A stretch of 15,951 nt of DNA from Zelonia costaricensis (taxonomy: Eukaryota; Euglenozoa; Kinetoplastea; Trypanosomatida; Trypanosomatidae): positions 1-15,951 of the forward strand of contig JASAOO010002982.1 of the NCBI GenBank assembly GCA_030849075.1, written 5' to 3'. A program made the translations under genes and the position numbers. Every line of letters starts with the position of its first letter. Positions within the stretch are counted from its first letter, which is position 1. Positions 8,501 through 15,756 of the stretch are shown here, piece by piece. Under the pieces are notes generated by a model. It ran no database searches. It had not been told where the DNA came from and saw only the letters and a list, made by a program, of their open reading frames with translations.

Positions 8501-8637
8501 CGCACGGCACCGCGTGTGAGGCGCAGAAGCTGGCGCATACACGCGTGCAGCGGCATCAGCGGCAGCAGCATCGGCGCCCCCGTCGAGGGGGATGCATGTG
8601 CGGTCTGCCGCGATGCGGTGCGGCGGAGTGGCAGCAT
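5506..8637 (-). CDS. KREPA1: Probable RNA-editing core complex protein KREPA1 (MP81-like), 1043 aa
   Basis: KREPA1 proteins scaffold the mitochondrial editosome that inserts and deletes uridines in kinetoplastid mRNAs; they carry two C2H2 fingers and a C-terminal OB fold. Numbered from the ATG at 8637, the first about 60 residues are rich in Arg, Ser and Ala, with no acidic residue until about 76, as in a mitochondrial presequence. Finger 1 is classic (C255, C258, H271, H276; C-x2-C-x12-H-x4-H). Finger 2 begins at C693/C696 and seems to finish at H790/H795, interrupted by about 93 low-complexity residues. An OB-fold-like region runs from about 907 to the end, interrupted at about 943-977. The rest is mostly Ala/Thr/Pro linkers, including several poly-Ala runs. 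T. brucei MP81 is about 760 aa, so this one is inflated by inserts. KREPA2 (MP63) has a similar layout; adjacency to UBC9 favours KREPA1. The codon before the ATG is GTG and was not used. Confidence 0.78.
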   Translation of the reverse strand: MLPLRRTASRQTAHASPSTGAPMLLPLMPLHACMRQLLRLTRGAVRSTVLLRQAASSTGGVGGLGSQPTPASSAGDAAAAADSPPPAEAVFYSVFEMADVDLHLQLLREAHYKHGVWLNVPPQLAPSGPHVNPPPAVPEPMYPPKQQARLAAMAPPLVLSDAVRRGVAVIGAESSTSVLAYVPTHDPPPFASTGTRALWVPEKSWTASEEATTELESSLPHHRPTTTGTAAAAANVEMQAVPIRTPPDADARFHCSLCGRGFRREEAAQQHVQERHAGERPTSDGDGTGALAAAAALVVGPQPGKAAHVVAGPGLGEITGYESRAVAAAAATAPVADSPAASRSPATTAARAQVVRATTPPTASPTPTTDLTSSTAATNTCTDDPDAAAAAAAATTTQTSSPATDPTTATDADDFTDAAKRTRFASARAYSAPPKVALPEDELISEVLHDTWDDVALHRSDIEKPAGLDTPAAAAAAAAATPRHNALQFDSCNGRFFIPSTCVVEGTADNRAELDAALAERPTPRATPEGVAPGIRRRSAAADPASLATIAAAAAAANAAVAARRLRVQQRGGDGTIGAGLGAGALLRAPTAVDMSIAELSRHYPNPFGDSPNAALMETEKEPVNPFIDLEAEAARRHDATTAAGAGADECDASDGGASAPATPADPLPPPPAASVSVAETWLAQFTARPYACPVCMRRALPSAAAALTSAASSAATPRPGGLASGEADTFASSYPTGSLVKVPTRAAGDSPGTPTVASEARTVTADAEALEWYAARVPRFRLLDALQDHIAAAHGSVEGEEAGEEKSGSGCDGDGGGVDGDGDGSVGLDRVTDGEWRYLYSIAQRPLPAAREELLAVQQGFRVLHPERSGAAAASEAEADAAGNATGSDLDAEAAAAAAAEAPPLHVRSAVNAVLVGTVRDVQEGFVGATRILQYVVAVRNPRNGHHRSASAAPGTAHGAEKAAGVEEEGGGETSEELVVVRCVGDLVPAALLRQQVRLGSMMFVSGSLRMNRNIDTVSRRSHAYPYVQVAPPLGCVRVLGV

Positions 8638-8660
8638 CACTCAGATTCTTCCACTAGAAG

Positions 8661-8764
8661 CTGTATGTATGTATGTATGTATGTGTGTGTGTGTGTGTGT
8701 GCGTGTGCGTGTGTGTGTGACGTCGAAGAGACAGGGTGAGGGGATGAGAAAGTGGCGGGGAGTG
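8661..8764 (-). promoter_or_regulatory. Candidate trans-splice acceptor for KREPA1
   Basis: Reading the minus strand, a pyrimidine-rich stretch (about 8764-8722) is followed by CA and TACA repeats, and the first AG is at 8662-8661. There is no AG from 8764 to 8663. A second AG sits at 8655-8654. The leader would be about 23 nt with no ATG. The pyrimidine tract is weaker than at UBC9 and is separated from the AG by the microsatellite. Confidence 0.5.
8663..8701. repeat. Compound (GTAT)5-(GT)n microsatellite
   Basis: Five GTAT units run directly into a GT repeat to 8701, with more GT-rich sequence to 8719. In the mRNA sense the array sits directly before the predicted acceptor AG of KREPA1. 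Confidence 0.95.
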
Positions 8765-8909
8765 CTGGTGGAAGACATCATCTACAGCATCGGCATGCGT
8801 TGCGCGCGTGATGGGGTCGGGGGGGAGAGGCGTGGAGCAAGGGTGTCACGACCTCGTACGCACACGCCGCAGTGCAGAGCCCGATGCCCTTTGCAAGTGC
8901 CGGCTAACG

Positions 8910-8932
<23 letters not shown>
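8910..8932. repeat. (CA)n microsatellite
   Basis: A perfect CA repeat of about 11 units lies in the short spacer between the membrane protein and KREPA1. Confidence 0.95.
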
Positions 8933-8940
<8 letters not shown>

Positions 8941-9227
8941 AAACCTCCCCCTCTCCCCACCTACCCTTCGCTCCTGGAAACGAGCAAGTAGGGGCTCCGC
9001 CTCCGCGAATGGGGAGTGTGCGCGGATGTGTTGCGCGGTGGAGCCGCCCCCCCCCCCCTCCTCCCCTTCCTTGCTGGATGGGCCTGTGCACTGTCTCACT
9101 CACGTTGACCACTACCGCAGCTTCACTACAAGTACGACCACGACCGCATCAACACTCAATCCTATTCGAACACGCTTACACAAACACACACACACACGCC
9201 TGAAAGCCGCGTGGGTGCCCCACTGTT

Positions 9228-12200
9228 CTAGCGACGGAGGTCGATCGGTGTCTCGGTCGGCGTCCGGGTGGCGGAGGCCAGCGAACGGGCACTGCGCGGC
9301 GACTCACTCCCGCTCTGCCCCTCCGACGCTGGTCGCGCGGCTGGCGCGGCCGCGGCTGGAGCCCCGCGCGTGTTCGTGCGCACCGCTGGCAGCTGCAGGT
9401 ACCCGTGCGGACCCTCCGCCGTTGGCGTGCTGGCGCACGTCGTCGGCGAGTTCGCAAGGGAGGATGCGATGGATGCTGGCGACTGTCCGCGCTGCGAGCC
9501 GCCGCCAGCGCCCCCCGCCTGCGTACCGTGCGAGCCCGCCGTGGCCGCGGGAAAGACGAGGAAGCCCGCGGCGGAGGGGTCGAGCGATTCGCGCCGCGCG
9601 CGGCGCACATCGCGCGGTGGCGTTGACGCCCGCTGCGTTGCGGCCACTGGTGCTGCGGATGCCGCAGCAGGCGGCGCCGCGGCGGGTGCGGCGGCGGACC
9701 CAGCACCGTTCCCGACACTCCCGTTGTTGACGCCGGAGGCGTAGCTGTGATGCGGGTTCACGCTGCTCGCAAGGCTGACAACGCCGAAGCCCGTCAGCGA
9801 CTCCTCCATCGCACGCACCGCGGACGACGGCGGGGGCAGACGCTGCGATGTGCTGGCGCTCGTCGGCGGGGTGAGGCCGCGACGGCCGCCTGAGGCGGAC
9901 GAGGTCGCCTGCGGGGGCGGCAGCGTCGTGCTGATCCACGTGTGCATCAAGTTGTTGCTCCCTCTGCTGCCGGAGAGCTGCGCGCCGGACCTTCCGGATG
10001 TGGCGGCGACGGCGGCGTGCTGGGGAATCGGCGCGGGTGCACCAGCCGACGTCGGCGATGTGCGAGCCCCGCCTGTGGTGTTGACCGCGCTGCTGCTGGC
10101 CGGCGCCTGCCCCGACACAACGTGCACGCCCGCAGCAATGGGAGCAGCGACGGTGGGGTGCACCACCGAGTCCGCCTTCCCCGCTGTCGGCGCAGCCGGC
10201 ACGACCGTCGCCACCGACGCCGCACTCAGCAGCGCCGCTGCAGCGGCGGCAGTCGACGCGGGCACCACAGCGGCGGCGGCGGCGGCGGCGGCCTGCAAGG
10301 GTGTTGCGCTGGGGTGGGGGTGCTCGGGCAGCTCGGTCGGCAACGCTGCCGAAGACGACGACTCCTCCGGTGTTGCCGTGCACGTCGTCGCTGCGGAGTG
10401 CGTCGGGGTGTTCATGGAGCCGAGGGTGAAGGAGGAGGGCAGCGGCAGCGGCGGCGCGGCGGCCGAGGACGGGGTCGGGGGCAGCTGCCCCTCCCCCTCC
10501 CCGGGAACGCCGCCAAGCGGCGATGCGAGGTTGTCCAGGTTGCCCATCTCCACCCACTCCGGCTCCGGCGCCCACACCGCGGCCGTGTTGAGCGGCGCGC
10601 ACGTCATCTGCTGAGCCCGCAACCCGCGCAGCAGCGTTGAGAATATCAACACGGTGAGGATGCAGTACAAGAAGGCCGCCAGGAAGTCGGGCACGGCATG
10701 CGGGTAGATGGTGATGATGGGCAGCGCAATGAACAGCCCCAGGCAGAGCACCACGTGCAGGCGCCACTCGGTGCGGTCCTGCTTCGTCGACTCTGAGATG
10801 CGCTGCAGGTGGAACGGCATCGACGGCGCCACGAGGCGAAAGTAGTACAAAAACTCGTTGAGGTGAACGATGCCGGGGAACTTGTGACTCTTGATGACCG
10901 GCATCTTGCGCTCCAGGGCCGGGATCTCCCACGAGAAGTCGAGCACCGGCTCGCGGGACCAGATGCTGCGGTACCCGTAGAGCGCGGCGAACTTCACCGT
11001 GCTCAGCTCCGTCGCCGTCACGACGGGCTCGATGAAGCTCTCGTACACGGTGATGAGCCGTTCGTTCGTCAGAACGTAAAGTCGCCCGCAGCTGCGCACC
11101 ACGACGAGGAGCAGCAGCGCAAACATCACCAGCACGAACAGACCACACGCCGCCACCGCTGTTGACCCGCTCAGCCGCACAATCGCGTACGCGTTGTCGC
11201 TCACCGACGACAGCATCAGCATCCACACCCCGAACAGCAGCCCGGCGACGAGATCCAGCAGGAGCCACTCGTTCTCCATCAGCACGCCGCGGAGCTGCGG
11301 CTTCGCGCACCACGTGATGAACTCCTCACGAAACAGCGTCGCCTTGAGCGCCCTGCGGTACTGCGGCGAGAAGAAGTCGGAGCTCAGCAGCTGCGCCGTC
11401 TCGCCGCGCTTCTGCCGCGCCACGTACTCCGGCAGCGACGGCGCCGCCGCGAGCGGCAAGCCGGCCGTGGCGGCCGCAGGCGACGCCGGCGCCGGTGGTG
11501 GCGGTGGCGTTGCCGGGGGGTCCTGCGGCGGCGGCGGCGGCGGCGGCGGGGCCGCGGGGAGGGGCTGCGTCGCTGCGGTAAGCGACGCGACCGCCGTGGC
11601 CGTGGGGGAGTTTGACGTGAGCGGCGCGTGGAGGCGGGGGTGCTGCAGCGAGAACGACGCGGAGGACGACGCGGACGGTGAGGGGCGATGCGGGAAGGCG
11701 TCATTGGCGGTCGCCGCTGCGGTGCCGGCGAAGGGCGAGATGACGGGCACGGCGTTGGTGTTTGACTTCTCCTCGGCTGCCGCTGACAGCGGCGGGGCAG
11801 CACTGGGCGGCGCGTTCAGCGCACGGGCTGGTGTTGCGCTCGCTCCGCCGAGTGCTGCCGTGGCTGTCGCGGTGTTGCCGTGCATCGACTCCAGCTGCGT
11901 GTGGAACCGCTTCATCTCTGGCATCTGCGTCAACAAGGACCGGCCGCGTAGCCGGAGGGCAAGTCGGAGGTACATGGTGCTGGCCATGTTGCGCCGCGCG
12001 TCGTTCAGCAGTTGCAGCCGCACATCACCCGGGTTGCGGGCCAGCTGCATCGAGGTCTGCGGCGAGTCGTTCATCATCTCCATCTCCGTAAGAGACGCGT
12101 CGCCCCCGCCGCCACCACCGCCGCCGATGCTGCTGTTGTTGTTGCCTGGCACGCCGACCTGGAACGAGGACGCGCTTGGTGAAGCGGAGAGAGAGGTGCC

Positions 12201-13640
12201 GGCGCGGTGGCGCGTGGCGGCCCACACGCGCTGGTTGGCCTTGCGCTCCGCCTCGGTCTCGAAGTAGAAGAGCGGGGCGCGTCGGTGATGCCGCCAGACA
12301 TACCAGGCCAGCCCCGCGTACACGGCGTAGGCCACCACCGTCACCTCCGCGAAGTACAAGTCCGAGAACCACGGCTTTAGCGAGACGGCAAACGTGAGCA
12401 CAATCACGATGGCGGAGCTGAGGAGGCAGAAGGAAAAGGGCACAAAGGTGAACCGAGTCACGTTGCACCAGAAGCACACATCGCCGGGCCCGAGGTGGAC
12501 CGGGTGGCGGCACTTGCACACAGGGCAGCACCCCGTCGCCGCCGCAGCCGCAGCAGCCGCAGCAGCAGCAGCAGCAGCAGCAGCCGCTGTCGTCGTGGCG
12601 CTGTTCACTGCCGCGGCGCAGGGAATGCCGTCGGGGGACGCGGCGCGGGCAGAGGGCGGCGAGAGCGGCACCGGGGCCGGGTCCACCACGACCACCACGG
12701 CGCCGCCGCCCCTCCGCCGCGCGAGTGCACCGCCGCCGCCGCCGCCGCCCGCGGCAGTGGTGTGGGTGGCGCTGGCTGTGGTGGGCGCAGCGGCGCCGCG
12801 CTGCGCGATGGGGGACATCGCCAGCCTCGCGCTGCCTCCCGCTTGCGGTTGCACGATGGCGTCCATCGGCACCGGCACCGCGGAGGGGCGCGTCGCCGCG
12901 ATCTGCTCTGGTGACCCCTGGCGCAGCAGGCGACGCGGGTGCGCCAACGACTCGCGCGATTCGGTCTCGTCGGCGTCGCTCTCGTCCGGCTGCCGGAAGC
13001 GCCCCGCGAGGAGGTCCGACACAAAAGGCTCGTACTTCCACGGCAGCTGCTGCAGGGTAAGCATCCACACGTACAGCAGGCACGTCAGCACAAACAGAAT
13101 GCACGCGAAGACGAGCGTCACGATTGGCGGGGCGCGGCAGATGTAAATGTTGTTGGTCGTGTGCGAGGCGACGCAAGACATGTCGGAGCAGCGAGGATTG
13201 AAGTTGCGCTCGCGGAGGTCTGGGCAGAACGCCGCGCGGTACGTGGCGACCTCCTCCGGCGTGTGCTCGAGCTCGCCGTCCGCGTCCCTGTCACCGTACT
13301 CGGACTCCGGTCGATAAAAGGAGAGCACGGTGCTGTTCACCTCCTTGCACGACTGCGTGCTCTCGCACCAGCCGCACATCAGCGGCGGCGGCATGAGACC
13401 GTCCGTCTGGTCGAAGACGCACTCGCTGCATCGCTGGATCTCCTCGCACGTGTTGAACGCCGACACGCCTGGGCACTGCAGGAGGGCGGTGAAGAGCGCG
13501 GCGAGAAGAGCATACCGCAGACACCGCTTTCGCGGTGTGAGCGCGGCGATCATGACGGTTGCGGCAGCCGCTGATGTTGATGATGCCAGGGCACGGCAGA
13601 AGGCGTAGCGGCCCTGCGAAAGTGTCGCGCTCGACGGCAT
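9228..13640 (-). CDS. Large multi-pass membrane protein with PSI-like ectodomain and PH-like domain (1470 aa), unknown function
   Basis: I do not recognise this as a named protein. Residues 31-61 look like a signal peptide (basic LTPRKR, hydrophobic core, PGVSA ending). A Cys-rich segment follows (C65, C71, C74, C89, C92, C98, C139, C151, C156, C168) whose CSECV and CGWC spacing resembles PSI domains; N102 is a possible glycosylation site. Predicted membrane segments are about 173-194, 399-421, 430-450, 793-812, 827-850, 961-980 and 984-1004, giving seven passes with the ectodomain outside and all large loops and the tail inside. A Cys-rich zinc-ribbon-like cluster (about 370-393: CPVCKC, then CFWC) sits just before segment 2. 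Between segments 5 and 6, LYVLTNERLITVYESF resembles the core of bacterial-type PH domains (bPH_2/YdbT). Linkers at about 215-368, 480-740 and 1050-1470 are low-complexity Ala/Pro/Ser/Gly. ATG 13640 is the first ATG in the leader; ATG 13553 (M30) would place the signal peptide at the N-terminus. Confidence 0.93.
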   Translation of the reverse strand: MPSSATLSQGRYAFCRALASSTSAAAATVMIAALTPRKRCLRYALLAALFTALLQCPGVSAFNTCEEIQRCSECVFDQTDGLMPPPLMCGWCESTQSCKEVNSTVLSFYRPESEYGDRDADGELEHTPEEVATYRAAFCPDLRERNFNPRCSDMSCVASHTTNNIYICRAPPIVTLVFACILFVLTCLLYVWMLTLQQLPWKYEPFVSDLLAGRFRQPDESDADETESRESLAHPRRLLRQGSPEQIAATRPSAVPVPMDAIVQPQAGGSARLAMSPIAQRGAAAPTTASATHTTAAGGGGGGGALARRRGGGAVVVVVDPAPVPLSPPSARAASPDGIPCAAAVNSATTTAAAAAAAAAAAAAAAAATGCCPVCKCRHPVHLGPGDVCFWCNVTRFTFVPFSFCLLSSAIVIVLTFAVSLKPWFSDLYFAEVTVVAYAVYAGLAWYVWRHHRRAPLFYFETEAERKANQRVWAATRHRAGTSLSASPSASSFQVGVPGNNNSSIGGGGGGGGDASLTEMEMMNDSPQTSMQLARNPGDVRLQLLNDARRNMASTMYLRLALRLRGRSLLTQMPEMKRFHTQLESMHGNTATATAALGGASATPARALNAPPSAAPPLSAAAEEKSNTNAVPVISPFAGTAAATANDAFPHRPSPSASSSASFSLQHPRLHAPLTSNSPTATAVASLTAATQPLPAAPPPPPPPPQDPPATPPPPPAPASPAAATAGLPLAAAPSLPEYVARQKRGETAQLLSSDFFSPQYRRALKATLFREEFITWCAKPQLRGVLMENEWLLLDLVAGLLFGVWMLMLSSVSDNAYAIVRLSGSTAVAACGLFVLVMFALLLLVVVRSCGRLYVLTNERLITVYESFIEPVVTATELSTVKFAALYGYRSIWSREPVLDFSWEIPALERKMPVIKSHKFPGIVHLNEFLYYFRLVAPSMPFHLQRISESTKQDRTEWRLHVVLCLGLFIALPIITIYPHAVPDFLAAFLYCILTVLIFSTLLRGLRAQQMTCAPLNTAAVWAPEPEWVEMGNLDNLASPLGGVPGEGEGQLPPTPSSAAAPPLPLPSSFTLGSMNTPTHSAATTCTATPEESSSSAALPTELPEHPHPSATPLQAAAAAAAAVVPASTAAAAAALLSAASVATVVPAAPTAGKADSVVHPTVAAPIAAGVHVVSGQAPASSSAVNTTGGARTSPTSAGAPAPIPQHAAVAATSGRSGAQLSGSRGSNNLMHTWISTTLPPPQATSSASGGRRGLTPPTSASTSQRLPPPSSAVRAMEESLTGFGVVSLASSVNPHHSYASGVNNGSVGNGAGSAAAPAAAPPAAASAAPVAATQRASTPPRDVRRARRESLDPSAAGFLVFPAATAGSHGTQAGGAGGGSQRGQSPASIASSLANSPTTCASTPTAEGPHGYLQLPAVRTNTRGAPAAAAPAARPASEGQSGSESPRSARSLASATRTPTETPIDLRR
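12561..12584. repeat. In-gene (AGC)8 repeat encoding poly-Ala
   Basis: Eight AGC triplets on the plus strand, read as GCT on the minus strand, form the pure core of a 17-residue Ala run (12537-12587) in the membrane protein, directly before its Cys-rich cluster. Such a run may vary in length between strains. Confidence 0.93.
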
Positions 13641-14022
13641 CGCGGTGCTCTCACGGCGGGCGCGTGCGCGCGTGCGTGTGGATGTGAAGTGCGGTGAGGC
13701 GGGTGCTTGCCCGCGTGTATCGAGCGCACCAGTCGCGTTCTCGTCACACGCTTTCGCTGAAGCACAAGACGCGAGAAACGGGCGGGGCTGTGGGACTGAG
13801 GAGGCGGAGAGCGGGTTGCGTTGAGCTCCGTGCTGCGGTCAAACGCTCTTCCAGTTTCGCGCGCCGGGGACGAGATTCACAAGCGAGGCGTCCCACAACA
13901 ACAACCGATTTCCCCCCCCCCTCCTCCCTCGTCGCCGCACTGCGTCCCGTCAAGCTCTCGGCAAACCGAGGTCGACAACAACAACCACTACAGGTCTCAC
14001 CAGGGATGCTAACAAAGCCAAA

Positions 14023-14079
14023 CTGAAGTGAGGGGAAAAAAAAAGGAAACCGGGCACGCAACGCGCAGCACGCACGCGC
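14023..14079 (-). promoter_or_regulatory. Candidate trans-splice acceptor for the 1470-aa membrane protein
   Basis: On the minus strand GGTTTCC, a run of T and CCCCTCACTTCAG end in AG at 14024-14023. The tract is AG-free from 14079 to 14025. The leader would be 382 nt and contains no ATG before 13640. Possible alternatives are AGs at 13651-13648 (leader under 10 nt, weak tract) and several upstream sites. Confidence 0.6.
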
Positions 14080-14315
14080 CTCAGGTGCTGACGGCGCAAC
14101 GACTGCGGAGTGCTCTCGTGGCAGGCGAGGGGCGCGTGTGAGCGGTGAAGACGGGGGGAGGGGGGGATGCGGGCGATCCAAGAAAAACGTGGACAAGAGG
14201 GGGGGAGGGGGGCGTTCAACACACCCCAGCGTGACCACCCAGGTCACAGATGGCAGCGAGCGGGCTGCACAACAGGACAAGGGCAAAACACAACAAAGAG
14301 AACGAAAAAGGTTGA

Positions 14316-14316
14316 N
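14316..14316. other. Ambiguous base (N)
   Basis: The only non-ACGT symbol in the window. It lies in the non-coding zone upstream of the membrane protein and suggests an unresolved draft-assembly position. Confidence 0.99.
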
Positions 14317-14848
14317 ACGCGCGCGTGCGTATCCCGCTTGCGTGTGTGTGTGTGCTCCCTTCTTCGCGTGAGGGGGTGGGGGGCGGGCGAGGAGGACGGG
14401 ACGGGGTGAGACCAGGGGTGGAGGAAGGAAAACCTTCGCGGCTTCTTTTTCCTTTGTTTTTGCGTCTCGGAAAGAGAGAGCGAGAGCGAGTCGCGCGCGC
14501 ACGCTACACTGTGGGAAGAGGTGATGAGCGACGCACAGCCACCACCAGCAGCGACAGGCAGGCAGGCCGGCAACGTGATCTACACGACCCACGAAACCGT
14601 CGAGTCAAATACCAGATGAAGAAAAAGAAGTGAAGTGAAGCAGAAGGCCGAAGGGAGGAACAACGGCGATGAGGGTGGGCAGCGGTGTCAGCAACACCTC
14701 CTGCACGCGCGCACCTAGACAGGGGGGGGGGCACACACGCTGATGCAGCTGCTTCCGCTTTATTGAACTCCGCCTCCACACAAGCCGCGGCGAAGTAAGC
14801 ACAAACAAGAACGCGCAGCAACTCACTGACAATTATGGACACAGCGCG

Positions 14849-14877
<29 letters not shown>
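14849..14877. repeat. (AC)14 microsatellite
   Basis: A perfect AC repeat of about 14 units lies in the ATG-free zone upstream of the membrane protein. Confidence 0.96.
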
Positions 14878-14880
<3 letters not shown>

Positions 14881-15083
14881 ACACAATCACGCAAGCAGGG
14901 CGGTACACCGCTCTCTCCAGGCGTGGAGAACACGCCCCAAAGAGAAGGAGGCGGAGGAGGCAAGCGGAGGGCGAGGGGGGGGGGGCTCTGCGTCAGAGAC
15001 CGATCAGCTGGCAACCGCACCAGCGCACGCTCGAGAGTCAGAGGTTGAGAGACAGCGAGCCACCGCGATGTGCAGCGAGAGAT

Positions 15084-15163
15084 CTTCAACGCACACAAAA
15101 AAACAAATACAAATACAAAAAAAAAGATAACGAACACAGGAAGAAGAAAAGGGGGAAAAAAAG
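15084..15163 (-). promoter_or_regulatory. Second strong splice-acceptor candidate, 1.4 kb upstream of the membrane-protein start
   Basis: The minus strand shows a long T/C-rich tract (15163 down to about 15088, with two T-rich runs) followed by AG at 15085-15084; no AG lies between 15163 and 15086. No ATG follows until 13640. It could give a long alternative leader of about 1.44 kb for the membrane protein, or the 5' end of a non-coding transcript. A weaker candidate of the same kind has its AG at 15511-15510 (AG-free to about 15626). Confidence 0.4.
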
Positions 15164-15667
15164 CTGAGCTCAAGCGAGAAGGTGAAGGAGAAAACGGGAA
15201 GAAGGCGGTCGTCTTGGTTTGAGAACTGGTGCGTGGTGGTTTCGTTTGCGTGTGTGTGTGTGTGGAGTGGGGAAGGGGGGGAATGAGGGTTGTGTACTTG
15301 TTTGGACGTGGGGAGGAGGGGAGGAGAAAAGGTCGACGCGTGCCGGCGGTGCAAGAAAAAGGAGGAGGGGTCGGGTAGTGAGTGTGAGTGAGTGAGAGAG
15401 GGCCGTAGAGCGCTTTCTATGCGGTCACGGGACTGTCTTGCTTCGCCCGCCTCTTCCACGTTTGCGATCGTCTCTTTCCCTGTGTGTGTGTTTTCCCTTT
15501 GTTTTAGCACTTACGCAATTTGGAGCCGGGGCCGCGCAGCAGGCAGGGGCAGAAAGATAAACGAAGAAGAACAAGGAGGTGCGGACAACAACAACAACGG
15601 CAAAAGCAAACACCCAACGACACACACTAAAACTAAGCAGCGCAGCTTGGCGCGTTGTCAACGCCGC

Positions 15668-15686
15668 CACACACACACACACACAC
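15668..15686. repeat. (AC)n microsatellite
   Basis: A CA/AC repeat of about 9 units lies near the right edge of the window. A GT repeat of similar size lies at 15250-15264. Confidence 0.93.
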
Positions 15687-15739
15687 GCCACTCGATGACA
15701 ACGCGGCACGTACTCACCGTACCTTAAACACGGATACAC

Positions 15740-15756
15740 AGAGAGAGAGAGAGAGA
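15740..15756. repeat. (GA)n microsatellite
   Basis: A GA repeat of about 8 units lies near the right edge; on the minus strand it is a TC tract that could act as a pyrimidine tract. Confidence 0.93.

Larger units (their letters stand above)
8638..9227. other. Short intergenic region between the membrane protein and KREPA1
   Basis: This is the tightest spacing in the window. It must hold the whole 3' UTR and poly(A) site of the membrane-protein mRNA and the KREPA1 acceptor. It contains the (GTAT)n/(GT)n tract at 8663-8701, a CA repeat at 8910-8932, another at 9183-9197, and a C-run at about 9049-9058. No gene is seen. Confidence 0.6.

Noticed and set aside
9160..9175. TTCGAAC-like motif as a possible tRNA T-loop
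   Set aside because: No accompanying acceptor stem, D-arm or anticodon arm could be found around it.
9304..11313. 669-codon minus-strand frame overlapping the membrane protein in another frame
   Set aside because: Arg/Ala-rich frame-shadow of the real gene, which has signal peptide, membrane helices and conserved cysteines in its own frame.
14823..15173. 116-codon minus-strand frame with hydrophobic Phe/Val run
   Set aside because: It has no ATG at all; the hydrophobic part comes from translating a splice-type pyrimidine tract.
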